From Sordaria brevicollis (lineage: Eukaryota; Ascomycota; Sordariomycetes; Sordariales; Sordariaceae), in the NCBI GenBank assembly GCA_033439795.1, contig JAUTDP010000001.1:4898001-4962000 (forward strand): a stretch of DNA of 64,000 nucleotides, given 5' to 3'. Positions 1 to 12,064 of the stretch are shown piece after piece. The translations under genes and the position numbers were made by a program. Each line of letters begins with the position of its first letter. The first letter of the stretch is position 1. A model generated the notes under the pieces. It was not told where the DNA came from, did no database searches, and saw only the letters and a list, made by a program, of their open reading frames with translations.

Positions 1-87
1 GTTTGAGTCCAGTTATCTCACTTCATCCTTCATTCTTTGTTCTGCTTTAGAGTGATACCAAGGACAAACTTGTCCTAAGCCGCCAAG

Positions 88-1548
88 ATGGTGAACATTA
101 CGGAAAAGATCAAGGAGTAAGCTGTCACCATCAGACGCCTCCCCGTTGCCTGAGTGATTGGGTTGTTGATGGAGCCAGTCAAACTGACCATGAGATACAA
201 GGATTGAGGAGGAGATGAGGAAGACCCAGAGTAAGTTCATGTCCCACATAAGAGTTTCAACAAGAATTATCAACGCTAACATAAACTTATAGAGAACAAG
301 GCAACTGGTACGCTCAACTCCCTTCTCGTTACTCTTACTTTACACCATGTGCTGACCTGGTGAACTCAAAAAAGAATATCATCTGGGTCTTTTGAAGGGG
401 TAAGTGAGTCTACACTATTATCTTCTTGCCCTGTCACCACATTAACAACAATACAGAAAGCTCGCTCGTCTCCGCGCTCAACTACTCGAGCCAGGCCCCG
501 GTTCGGGCGGCGGTCCCGGTGCCGGTTTCGACGTCAGCAAAAGTGGTGATGCTCGTATAGCACTGGTTGGCTTCCCCTCAGTCGGTAAATCGACATTCTT
601 ATCCAAGGTCACCAAGACCAAGTCCGAAGTCGCCTCATACGCTTTCACGACTCTCACGGCCATTCCCGGCGTGCTCGAATATGGCGGTGCCGAAATCCAG
701 CTGCTCGATCTGCCCGGTATCATCGAGGGTGCCTCCGAAGGCAAGGGTAGAGGAAGACAGGTCATTTCGGCCGCCAAGACCAGTGACTTGATTCTCATGG
801 TGTTGGACGCCACAAAACGTGCCGAGCAGAGGGCTCTGCTTGAGGCCGAGTTGGAGGCTGTAGGCATCAGACTTAACCGGGAGCCACCGTAAGCCCTTTC
901 TCCTTCCTAATCTTAGTATCATTGTCCTTCATGACTCTTGAAGCTAACTACCTCCTCAGAAACATCTACCTCAAACCCAAAAAGGCCGGCGGCATGAAGA
1001 TCACCTTCCAGACGCCGCCCAAGAACGGGCTCGACGAGAAGATGGTCATGAACATCCTGCGCGACTACAAGATCCTCAACTGCGAAGTTTTGGTGCGCGA
1101 CGAGAACGTGACCGTCGACGACTTCATCGACGTCATCATGAAGGACCACCGCAAGTACATCAAGTGCTTGTACGTGTACAACAAGATCGATTCCGTGTCG
1201 CTCGACTTCCTCGACAAGCTCGCCCGCGAGCCCTACACCTGCGTCATGTCCTGCGAGCTCGACTTGGGTATTCAGGACGTCATCGACCGCTGCTGGAAGG
1301 AGCTTAAGCTTATCCGTATCTACACCAAGCGCAAGGGCACCGATCCGGACTTTAGCGAGGCTTTGATTGTGAGGAGTAACAGCACCATTGAGGACGTGTG
1401 CGACCGCATCCACAGGACGCTCAAGGAGACCTTCAAGTATGCCCTGGTTTGGGGCGCTAGCGCGAGGCATATTCCTCAGAGGGTGGGCTTGGGTCATCCG
1501 GTGGCCGACGAGGATGTCGTGTATATAGTCAGCGGATGGAAGGCTTAA
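88..1548 (+). CDS. rbg1: DRG-family GTP-binding protein (DRG1/Rbg1 type)
   Basis: Six exons: 88-116, 202-230, 293-307, 375-399, 457-888 and 960-1548, giving 372 residues, close to the usual 365-370 of the family. The start [15 protein letters not shown] matches the N-terminal helix of DRG proteins. The G1 motif GFPSVGKST, the G3 motif DLPGI and the G4 motif NKID are all present, and the C-terminal part, which ends VYIVSGWKA, fits a TGS domain. DRG1 proteins bind a DFRP partner and associate with translating ribosomes in the cytoplasm (family knowledge). The first four exons are only 29, 29, 15 and 25 nt long, so the N terminus is easily missed. The gene is convergent with the Spo12-like gene. 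Family assignment is secure; whether it is the DRG1 or DRG2 branch rests on general resemblance. Confidence 0.93.
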
Positions 1549-2150
1549 GGTGGTTGTGGTATGGTATATAGGCAGGATGGATCTGTCGAGAAATGTCAAA
1601 ATGTTCAAACGTTCTCAACATATGCTCCTCGCAATCAGGTGGTCTCGAAAGCTAGACACCGATTGTGACTACTGTGTAGAGTATCCCATCATATTGACTA
1701 ACTCGTCGTTATCGTTCAACCATTCATAACTGACGCACCTTGGGCGCATAATCCCATCCAGGTTTGTGGTCCTGCTTTCATTGCTAACACATGCTTCCCT
1801 GAGTCTTGGAAAAGTAGCTGTACTATAACAACAGAAAACCACATGATCCTTTGAAGCCATTTTGCCCCAACGCCTTGATTGTAAACCACAGTAATAAAAA
1901 CCCATATGGCCCCCTCCCACATGGGGGTCCTGTGCGCTCTCCAGCTGGCGAAGAGCATTGGAAGAAACCCAGCCTCCGCAAAGGACATTGCTAGCCAAAT
2001 GCAAACCTCGCTAATGTCCGTCAAAAAGCCAACGCGGTTCCTCGCACTCGTCGTTGGCTTGCTATGCTTTAAGCGCCGTAAAAAGATGTGAGATAAGGGA
2101 GTCGATTCGAAACAAAAAAAAAGGTTGATGCAGCAACAGAAAAGTTCTGT
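1549..2150. other. Convergent 3' intergenic region
   Basis: About 600 bases between the stop codons of the DRG GTPase and the Spo12-like gene. It should hold both 3' UTRs and terminators. I see no coding frame with family resemblance, no tRNA and no repeat. Confidence 0.6.
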
Positions 2151-2745
2151 TTAGTCCTTGTGAACTCCGAACAGACCGGTGTTAGCCGGGCCGGTGGTGG
2201 CGGCGGTGCCTGGGTTGCCGGTGGCCGTCGAGCCCTCGAATTTCTTAGCAGACGCTTGGGCGAAGAGCGACTTCGGCTTGACCCTGTTGATGGTCGCGTT
2301 AGCATGGATGCTTTAAAGATTGTGACAGTAAAATCATCAGCGTGGATGAGATAGCTCTAGTATAACATACTTTCCAGCCTGCTTGCTGCGGAAGGCGCTG
2401 AGCTTGGCGGTGCAGGGGCTCATGATGTTGTCCGACGGAGAGACATACTTGGTGTGGCTTTATGAATTCGTATTAGCTAGATGACACTCAAGATTGGACT
2501 GAAGGTGGAATAACTTACTCAATCTCCATCTTGTTCTGCAAGACCTGGCGGTGGTACTCCAAGGTCTTCATCGAGTCCGACTTGTTGACAGCTGCTGACG
2601 TGTCGGTCGCCTTGTTCTTGTTCATTGAGGGAGCGGTAAACAAGGCAGGCTTCTGCTCAGTTGTGATATCCATGGGCTCGCCCTGTGTAGTGGTATCCAT
2701 GGCCATGTTGGCGTCCCTGGGAAAAAGGGCAGTGTTGGATGACAT
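2151..2745 (-). CDS. Spo12-like mitotic exit regulator
   Basis: Three exons read on the minus strand, 2519-2745, 2371-2457 and 2151-2310, give 157 residues. The middle exon carries KYVSPSDNIMSPCTAKLS, which matches the short conserved Spo12 motif (a serine-proline-rich block followed by NxxSPCTxKL). In yeasts Spo12 and its relatives are small nuclear/nucleolar proteins that act in the FEAR branch of mitotic exit, and the SP sites in the motif are targets of cell-cycle kinases. The rest is low complexity: a Met/Thr-rich N terminus and a Thr/Gly/Ala-rich C terminus ending VHKD. The start at 2745 is the first ATG in frame with this motif after splicing. The family call rests on this one motif, which is distinctive. 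Confidence 0.82.
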
Positions 2746-3626
2746 TTTGAAATCTGGTCGCAAAAGTGGTGATGGTGGGTTGATGTGTTGTGGAAGGCAG
2801 GTGAGCGACGTTTGCAAAATTGGAGATTCCAAGGGAGAGTCCAAAAATGGATGTTGCGTTCCAATGCTCTTTGAAAGAAAAAGGTGAAGAGAGGGTCAAG
2901 TGTCGATGAGGCCTGACTTTCTTCAGTTCGAAGGCGGGGCTCCAAGGTGTGGGAGTGAAGGGGATGCGACTTTCGAAGTGAATGTTGATGCGCGGGGCAA
3001 TCCCAAGATCGGCAAAACAGTGGATGGTTTGATGCTCTGGGGGTCTAGTTCAGCTTTGTTTGTCGAATGGGTAGTTTACTTCTTTTCCATTGTGGCGACG
3101 AGGAAAATGAAAATCTAATAAACGGCAATGGACTAAGGAATTGTGATGTGGAATGCTGGCAGTTGTAAGCCGTGGTGGTGTCGGTGGTAAAATTTGTTGA
3201 CAGACTGCCTGTTTGGGCGACAGCGACCAGGCAACGGGTCGCTCATTCCACCTTGATGACCTCCCTTGCTGGACCCACAGACATCATCACTGATCGCTCC
3301 TGCCCGACGCAGGAACGTGGCCCATGCGTCTGGACCTGGTGTATCGATACACAGCAGTTGTTGCTACAAGAAAGTTAAAGCTGGACATCTTGAGCATGCT
3401 GGCTTGGTGCTATTATTCTGTACAAACTTGCGCAACCACTGGCTTAAAAGACGGGAGTGGAGGTTGCCAACCCAGGCTTCCAATACTTGCACTCACTTTT
3501 AAGTTCTCGACATCTCACCTCAAGGTCAAACACAAAGGTTCATCGAAGGCACCTGAACTTTCAGACGGATAGACTAGACAATTTGCATTGGAACGCTATA
3601 ACATTGGCGTAACACAACGACGCAAC
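2746..3626. other. Intergenic, promoter side of the Spo12-like gene
   Basis: About 880 bases between the Spo12-like start and the acyl-CoA dehydrogenase stop. It contains the Spo12-like 5' region and the dehydrogenase 3' UTR. Short open frames occur but none resembles a known protein. Confidence 0.55.
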
Positions 3627-5117
3627 TCAAAGCTTGGAGTGCTTAATGTTCGACCCAATCTCGGTGCGCTTAGCACCGTACTTCTTCCTCAGCTCCTCCG
3701 CCTTAGCTCTTTGAGCATTGATCTTGTCCGTCACGGCCTTGCCGCGCTTGTTCTCGTTGCGACCCATCTGTTGCAGATGGACCTCATCCGGACCATCAGC
3801 CAGCCTGAGGGTTCTAATCTGAGCCCACATGTTGGCCAAGGGGGTATCCTGACTGACACCGGCACCACCGAAGCTCTGGACGGCACGATCGATGACGGTC
3901 AAAGCAGTCTGGGGAACAAGGACCTTGGCTTGGGCAATCTCCGTGAGCGCCGCCTTGGGGCCTTGCTCATCCATCTTGATGGCGGCGTTAAGCACGACTA
4001 GGCGCGCGGCGTCAATCTCAATGCGAGATTTGGCAACCCATTCCAGGATGACGCCGTGCTCCCGTAGCTGCTTGCCGAAGGGAGTCTTCTTGGGATCGTT
4101 GATGCGCATGAGCATCCACTCCAGAGCCCTCTCAGCGGCACCGATGGTGCGCATGGCGTGATGGATACGACCGGGTCCCAGACGACCCTGGATGATCTCG
4201 AAACCGCGGCCCTCACCAAGAACGAGGTTGGCGGCTGGCACGCGAACGTTGTAGAAGGTGATGTGGCCGTGGCCGTGAGGGGCATCATCATAGCCGTAGA
4301 CAGAAAGCATGCGCTCGATGGTAATACCCTTGGTGTCGGAGGGGACGATGATGACGGATTGTTGCCTGTAGGGATCCTTGTTGTTGGGGTCGCTCTTGCC
4401 CATGACAATGTAGACCTTGCAACGAGGGTCACCGGCGCCGCTTGACCACCACTTTTGGCCGTTGAGAACATAGTGGTCGCCGTCCTTGGTGATCTTCATC
4501 TCGATGTTGCGGGCATCCGAAGAGGCCACCTGGGGTTCGGTCATCAGGAAGGCAGAGCGGATCTGGCCATCCATAAGCGGCTTCAGCCATTTGGCCTTCT
4601 GTGCGTCGTTTCCGTACTTGGCCAGAACCTCCATGTTGCCGGTGTCAGGGGCAGCGCAGTTGACGGCCTCGGAGGCAACGCGGGACTTGCCCAACCACTC
4701 GGCCATCAAGCCGTACTCAAGGTTGGTGAAGCCAGGAGACTCCTTATAATGACCCTTGGGGAGGAACATGTTCCATAGGCCCAAGGACTTGGCCTTGGCC
4801 TTCAAATCCTCGAGGATCTGGGGGTGAGCCTCCCATCTCGCATCTCCAACGCCGATCTGGGCTTCGTAGACAGCATCGGCACTGGTGGAAGGCTGGTGTT
4901 AGACAACTTTCATATCGAACAGATACCGGATCCATGCAGGTGATGCTTACGGGATGCAGTCCTCCTCCACGAAGCGAGCAACGACGTCCAGCGTCTTCTT
5001 GGCTCGCTCGCTAACACGATCGCGAACCTACAAACAAGCGACGAATCTTCAGTAAGTGAGGTCAATGAGCCGAGGCACGGGGTTGGAGCTTACAGCGATG
5101 GGAATCTGGGCAGACAT
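3627..5117 (-). CDS. Peroxisomal acyl-CoA dehydrogenase (ACAD10/11-like)
   Basis: Three minus-strand exons, 5094-5117, 4951-5027 and 3627-4881, give 451 residues starting [13 protein letters not shown]. The body is a full acyl-CoA dehydrogenase fold: helical N domain, middle beta domain with [13 protein letters not shown] and the GQKWWSSGA segment, and C-terminal four-helix domain with [20 protein letters not shown]. It should oxidise acyl-CoA to trans-2-enoyl-CoA with FAD. It resembles the ACAD part of ACAD10/11 and lacks any fused kinase domain. The last three residues are SKL, a canonical peroxisomal targeting signal type 1. Filamentous ascomycetes such as Neurospora are known to run peroxisomal beta-oxidation with dehydrogenases, so the signal fits. 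Chain-length preference cannot be read from the sequence. Confidence 0.94.
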
Positions 5118-8100
5118 GATGATGTATGGATTGGGCGGTAATGTCGATCAACAACAGAGGAAGAGAAAGAGAACAGACGTTGGAAGATGGGGAAGAAAGG
5201 TTCATATATCAGTAAGGACTGCCAGCATTATACGAGGAATAAGAGTCAAAGGAGACGTTTCATGGGAATTGTCGTTCGATTATGGACGACGATTACTAAA
5301 AGCTGGTCTTCCTCCGGGGAGAGACGATCTACCCCGGATTGAGGAACCAGCCCATCCATGCCGATGCCGAGGCACAATGTCTCCGCCGGCAGTCCATTGG
5401 AGTCGGATTGTTTTGGAGTGTGGAGAGCGCCTGGGCGCCAGGGTAACCGAACGGCGAGCTGAGGAGGCGGGCACTGCGGGGAAGACCCGCCAAGCACCTT
5501 GATCATCGAACCACAGCAGTGACAGATCCGAGACTCTGGAATCGCAAAGAGAGGAACCCCGGCGCCATTCTTCAGATTGAGTTCATCGATTGCTGTTCGA
5601 CGTTGTCCGGCCAGATCCGGACATTGGTAACATCGTGAAACTCGCCATCGATGTGCCTTCTGAACAAAGCCTATATCTCAATCTCTGGTGTTGATATTGA
5701 CGTCTTGCCTGCTTGAATTCTTTGGCACAAATCAGCGTCTCATTGAGCTGTCTTCTAGTTGTCAGTCTGGTCAAATGTGCGTTATAGAGTAGCAAGAAGA
5801 TAGATTTGAGTCTACCTATGCTCTAAGCGAGATAACATGTCCTAGTGCGTTCATGACCGAAGAAGAATATGGAATTGGATGAAGAAACTAGGGTAACCAC
5901 TCGCGTAGCTCCACCGCTCTCTCAACCCTCATTCAAGTAGGTAATAAGGAGTGTACCTGAGTCATTCCGACCGTCAAAGTCGAAAATGAAACAAAATTTG
6001 AGGTTCCACGCTTGCTTATGTTTCGAACTGTTCGAAGGTTCTGTTTTCGAAACAGCGCCTTGCAAAGAAGCCGCACGGCTTTCCAGATCGCGGGGTTGTC
6101 GGCATCACCTTGGTACTTTATATCCCAGAGCAAATTGTGCGAAACCCGACTTCGTTTGCTCGCAGTCATCTACCTTTCGTTACACCTCTCTGTGAGTAGT
6201 ATCGCGCCGCGACCTTGGTACCTAGCAACTTGTCCCAACATCCACAACAAGGAGCAGGTGTGATTACATACCTATGTGCGTTATGGTTGAGAATGCGGTC
6301 GTCATCGTATTCGCTACCACCAAGAGGTGCTTCAATGGGAGGCAGCCTTGGAATAAGGCAGAAGGTAAAAAGCTGTCAACATCTTCATTCTACACCATGC
6401 TCCTGTGACATAAGGTAGTATGGTGTATGGCTGGGTTTCCGAAAATGGCAGCGTTGGAGGTCTCTGTAGAAGAAGCCAACGTCATTGGGAGGCGTCATTC
6501 AGCGGGACACAAGCGGATCTTGGATCCATTCGGCGCCGCAAAGGTAGTTGGGCTGGACCCTAACGAGGGGATTCAACGCCATGGCACCCCCCTGTTCCGC
6601 GTGTTGCCTCCACTGACCGCAGCGGTGCGCTAGCGATGCTACACCAATGAAAATCTCTTGCCGGAAGAGAAACGTTGACAGATAAACTGGAGAAAAGGGG
6701 ACCATGATGTTCAACGTTGTTCGTCATATCATGATTTCTGCCAGAAACACCCGCATTAGTTAATTGTAAACGAAAGTGGGAATTCATGTGTGAAGATACT
6801 AAACCAATTGCCTGTACTCACACCTCCCTATCTCTCAAGTCATTCGCCGTCCCATACAACCACCGGAAAGGCAAGGCAACCTGGAGAGATGATGCTTCCC
6901 GATGAACTGGGAAAGCGTGGAATCAGGGCACATGGGCGTTTAGATTTAGGCATCAGATGAAATGAGTTTACCTTGGAGCCATCCGATGGAAGGCTGTGTC
7001 TTGATGGTGGATACCTCGTCTTCGTTTCTAAAATGTGTCAATATTTGCTTGCTGCATGGAAGATTCCATGGAAATTCTCCCTTTTTGCATGAAAGGAAAA
7101 GACAGACGCTTGAGAACAGGAATCAGGTGTTGTCTCGACTTTCCACTTTGGAAGTTCGTCACTGCCCCGCGCAGCCAATCAGCCGCGTGATCCATGCACG
7201 GCTTAGTCTAATAGCCCGCTTAATGTCGATCTGTTTAGGCCCATTCTAGCAATGATTACGCTGCTCTAGCGCATCCAGCGCTAACAGAGCCCCAACCACG
7301 CATCCCGTCATTCGTCAGGGGCTGCCTAGGCCGTCCGTCCTCCTGGGAACATTCTTTCCATTATCATTTCAACATTTCCCACTGTCGGTGCGACACGGCT
7401 TTTGACACCGGGCAGGAACCAGACCAGACAACCTACCCCTCCTCGAGATTCTGAGGTATGTTTACCCCCACCATGATTTCTGCGAGATTTCCAGGCTGAG
7501 CAGGCTTTCTGAGCCTTGTTCGACGCTTGGTTTTGTCGGTGCGCGAACAGCTTTCAAAACACCATTGTGCCCCCAGGAAAAAACCTACACGCATGTTGAT
7601 TGTGCAAATATGACCTGAGGTGACCTTTCTGACAACGTTACAAGAACCAATACGCACAGTCCGACGCCGCAGCCCAAGAGCCCCGTCCAAGAACCCGAAC
7701 TACCGTAGGCGGGACTGGAGAGAGGGGAGGGACCCCATAGATATCCGATACCAAGCGAACCTTAACACTAGCTCTTCCCCTTATCTCTCGACCTTCCATC
7801 TTATTTTTCGCATTTCGCTTCCCCAGACTTTCCCGTCGGTCTGTCCGTGCTCTTCACGTTGTCATAAGCTCGCCCTCGTCCGAACCTCAACTTCCGCCGT
7901 CCGCCGTTCGCCGTCCGCGTACCACGACGCTGCCCCATCACCGAATCCTACATATGCGCAATTATCACATCCCACAGCTTGAGTCTCCGGTCACTAGCTT
8001 AAGACTTCTCAGCGAGCCAGACATAAGGCCATCCCAAGGCCTGGACCATCTGAACAACCTTTACCTACCCTTTCGCAACACACAGTATCGCACAACTGTC

Positions 8101-8453
8101 CACTTCCATACACAACACCGAACGGCCGAGCACCGAGAACAACGATACGGAACCGATCTTTCAATTCGCACTTACCTTGTCGTCCATAACTTCCTGTCAA
8201 GGACTTTCAGAGCTTAACAGAGCTGTAACAGCTTCGCACCACAACTGCCTATCAGGGCCCCCTCGACCTTCAGGCGCTCAATACCCTTCACGCTTGACGC
8301 CCAATTATCGTCCTCCCGACTTTCTCTGGCTTCCGGATCATGAAATAGAACGATTTGAGGGGGCACTACGTATCCTGACTACCTCCTTGCGCCCAAACGC
8401 CCAGCTCGATCATTTAACATTCGAGTCGTCCAGAGACTTTCCCAGTATCTGTT
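5118..8453. other. Long gene-free stretch upstream of the deubiquitinase
   Basis: About 3.3 kb with many short open frames on both strands, none longer than about 150 codons and none resembling a known family. Base composition is like that of the flanking genes, with no RIP signature. The last 700 bases are pyrimidine-rich on the + strand, as expected of a promoter and 5' leader of the downstream gene. No tRNA, 5S rRNA or repeat was recognised. Confidence 0.55.
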
Positions 8454-11312
8454 ATGGAGAAGCTCAAGGGCACCAAAACCACCTCTTTGGTGCCCAAGAA
8501 GTTTCGAAGTGTACGTGACAAAAATGGAACTCATCGTAGGAATAAGTCTACAGAGCCAGGCCCAAAAGTGCGTTGCTTTTTGTTTTCCCACTTGCGCTCC
8601 GCTAGCCATCTTCAGCATCTAACTTCTTCCCCCAGAGCCGGCCTTTGAGTGAGATCCAATGGCTGTCCTATTTCATACCCGAATCTGTTAAACAAGCACA
8701 ACGAGAAAAGGAAGAAGTAGAGAAAGAAGCCGCAAAGGTATGTCTACGTGTTGGGAATTCTTCAAGGCATGTCACTAATGACTTGACGATGGGTTACAGA
8801 TTGCCGAAATCACCACGCAGCTGGAAGAGCTCAGCTATACCGAAATCTCAGATGAAGTGGTTCGATTCTCACTAAACTCCAAATTTGCCAATGGCGATGT
8901 CGACAAAGCGATCGAGCTTATACGTTTACAACAAAAGGCTTTCGCTGGGATCATACAACCATACAACCCCAAGATTAGCATGCAAGGCGCAGAAAATCGT
9001 GGCAATGTCACCTGTTACCTTGACGCCTTGTTGTTTGCCATGTTTGCAAAACTTTCAGCTTTTGAATGCATGTTGAAAAACGATCCGCCAGGTGAAAATC
9101 AACGGAGGCTTGCAGGACTGTTGAGGTTATGGGTCAACATGCTCAGGAGTGGGATGTTGATTCACACAGATATGGTATGTGGCAAACTACATTGGAGTTT
9201 ACTCCGTGGGCTAACGTTCTTCTTTCTTCTCAGACCCAGCTCATTCAAGAATCGTTGGCGGCCTGTGGGTGGGACGAGGCCAAGGAACTAGAACAGCAAG
9301 ACACATCGGAGGCGTTTGCTTTCATCACCGAGACTTTGCAACTACCGCTCCTAGCTCTCCAAGTCGACCTCTTTCATCAGGGGAAGAAAGACGAAGATGA
9401 CCACAAAGTCGTCCACGAACGTTTACTGAACCTCGCCGTTCCCCCGGATCCTGAAGGGAAGGGCATCAAGCTGGAGGACTGCCTTGAAGAGTACTTCAAC
9501 AACAAGGTTGACGTATTTCGGGATAGTGTGGAGGAAAAGAAAGGGGACGACGAAAAGGGGCCTCTCCCACGCGAAACTGTCCGACTCATAGCCGAAGATG
9601 AGGATGGTCAGGCAAGCGAGCACGGCGACCACAGCCCGCATCTGCAACGACGATGGACATCACAAGAACCGACAATACGCACTCCAGTATCGATGCTCGA
9701 TGTCACTTCTGCGAGACCCGAGCTGCCAGCTGCGCCCCGACACCGGTCTACTAGTATTATACAGCGTATCGTGGTGGAGGACAACAAAACCGTATTGGAT
9801 GCCGAGAGCGAAAGTCTCCTACAGAAGGCCCGAAGGACAAGTTCGACCGTGGTCAAGGCCGTGACAATACCTGCCTGGCAGTTCTTCAGGTTAATTCGTG
9901 AGTGTGGCCCCCTGAACGAAAGCCATGCCAAAGTGGATTGGTCAACTAATGGAATTGATTTAGCATGGCATGCAACTGCTTCTCACAGCGAACCAAGCAA
10001 TGATGTCGAGGTTGCACGACATTTCAACCAGCGGCCGGTAGTCGGCATTTGCTTGAAGCGGTACACCATGACAGAAACCGGTTTCCCTATTCGGCAAAAT
10101 ACTCTCATCGATATCCCCGACTCAATGCGCCTGCCGCACTTCATGATGCCAGATGATGATGAAAAGCAGTCCAATGGCTTAAGTCAGGAGTACAAACTTG
10201 TGCTTCAATCGGTCGTCTGTCATCGCGGTGACTCTCTTCACAGTGGACACTATGTCTCGTTTGCTCGCGTGGCACCGAAACTTCTCACAGACAACCGCCG
10301 GCAAGAACATGACCCTCCACCGGATTACGAGGAAGCACAATGGGTCAAGTTTGACGATTTGGACCTAGACAACCGAGTGTCCTACGTCGACGATATCAGA
10401 GCATCCCTTCGGCAGGAGATGCCCTACCTGCTTTTCTACCAGATTGTCCCAATGGTGGACGTCACGACAGCCTCTAGTGATGGATCAGTCGGCGAACCAC
10501 CCTCCTACAACGAGTCGACCACCGCAATTGCCGGTGCACCAGGTACGCCAAGCATGGAGCCCCTTCCGGAACGGCCGGGCGGGATGTCAAGGTCGTTTAG
10601 TGGCTACTTTGACTCCGCGTCCACCCTCGTACACAACGGCGGCGGTCCCAACATCCGCTTTAGTACAGAGCTTGAACGGCCCGCACGCCTCAGTCTTGAC
10701 GAGGCCGATCCATATGGAACAGGAAACGCTGGGCATCTAAGGGTAGGGAGATCCAGACGCGGCAGCCTTGCCGTTTCGGACACCACGGCAACAACGGCTA
10801 TCACTCCAAGTGATGTGGGCGCGCCTTCGATGCCACCTGCTACGCCACAGGAGGAGAGTACCGCAACCAGACTCGGCCGGGCAGCAGCGAAGTTTAAGAA
10901 CAAATCCCGACCCACCAGCCAGGCCGGCGAGACCCGCATTAGTCTCACAATGTCGCGATGGGGCCTGTCGCGGCCCAGTAGGGACACGCTCAATAAGGAT
11001 GCCAATGGAATTGGTGCGTGTGGTGGTAACTCATCGGACAACGGCAGTGATGACCAGCAACCGGAGGCCAAGGAGGTTGAGGATGCGAGTGACAAGGAGC
11101 AGAAGGATAAGAAGAAGGAGAAGGAGAAGGAAGGCCATCACCACCTGCACCACTACCGGAAGTCTAAGAAGGACAAGGGTAGGGATAAAGATGAGAACGG
11201 AAAGGAGAAGGGCAAGGATAAGGAGGGGAAGAAAGAGAAGGGAGATAAAGCAGGCAAGAATAAGGAGGCGGGGAAGGATGGCGTCCCTGATCGGGAGTGC
11301 GCTGTTATGTGA
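8454..11312 (+). CDS. USP-family ubiquitin carboxyl-terminal hydrolase with C-terminal CaaX box
   Basis: Exons 8454-8510, 8636-8737, 8800-9174, 9234-9897 and 9964-11312 give 848 residues. The Cys box NRGNVTCYLDALLFAMF puts the nucleophile near residue 125. QQDTSEAF follows, and the His box SLHSGHYVSFARV lies near residue 493, so both catalytic boxes of a USP are complete. The intron at 9898-9963 has a GTGAGT donor, a TTAG acceptor and 66 nt; it contains no stop, so an unspliced reading also stays open. The C-terminal third is disordered, then very Lys/Glu/Asp-rich, and ends in CAVM, a CaaX motif of the farnesyl type after a basic tail. Predicted role is removal of ubiquitin at a membrane. The substrate is unknown. 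The start ATG at 8454 begins a frame that splices cleanly through four introns. Confidence 0.9.
9898..9963 (+). other. In-frame 66-nt intron in the deubiquitinase
   Basis: Starts GTGAGT, ends GATTTAG, has a CTAAT-type branch site about 15 nt before the end and a length divisible by three with no stop codon. Removal joins FRLI to PWHA, which reads better as a USP core than the 22 residues the unspliced frame would add. Confidence 0.75.
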
Positions 11313-12064
11313 GAGTTTCATCAGCGCAGCATACGAGTTTAATGTTTTTCTCGTTTTCTCGAACTAAGGGCGCGGGACAGACGGTGCATTCTCCGGGGCT
11401 GGTTAGGTTCCGTGGTTGTATAAAGCATTTCCGCGTTTGAGCTGGCACTGCTCTTCGTTGATCATGGCATGGCGTTGGTGTTATCAGTTCAGTTGTTTGT
11501 TGTGGAGAAGAGCATATTCCCACTTTGTGGTTCTTCAGTGCATATACAAGGCGCGGAGAGGGAAATCGAAATCCAGGAGGGTAGTGGAAAATACATACAT
11601 ACCTCAGAAGCCTAGTCTGTTCTTTGCATTTATTTCTCTCTGGTTTTGGTTATTGTCGTGGGAGCGTTCTGGTAGTTTCCTGGGGAAGAAGGTTTTAGTA
11701 AAGGGACTTGCGTGTGAGCAGTGGTGTCTATCCCAGATCATCATATCGACTGGCACTATGAACCAGGGAAGGATAGAAGAAAGAGATCATTTGTCTCAAG
11801 CTACCTATGTACAAGAATAGAGAGTATGTATACTGGAGGGATCTCGACAAATATTATTCTGAAAAGATTATGATCAAAACCTAGCCGTGGAAGTTCATCC
11901 ACAACTATCTAAACGCATACCGACAAACAACCTTGATCATGATACCCGTCCATAAGATAAGGGTCTCGAAAGAAGAAAACAAAAAAAAAGAAAACCTCGT
12001 TCAACGACAATGACAAGATAAGGAAAGGGATCGAAGACGAAAGCAGGAAAAATATGCAAAAAGA
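11313..12064. other. Intergenic between deubiquitinase and tRNA-His
   Basis: About 750 bases holding the deubiquitinase 3' UTR and the downstream flank of the tRNA gene. An A-rich run at about 11981-11990 reads as a T-rich stretch on the tRNA strand. No further gene was recognised. Confidence 0.5.

Noticed and set aside
5056..5502. 148-codon + strand frame over the first exon of the acyl-CoA dehydrogenase
   Set aside because: Antisense to a well-supported exon and its promoter; no family resemblance.
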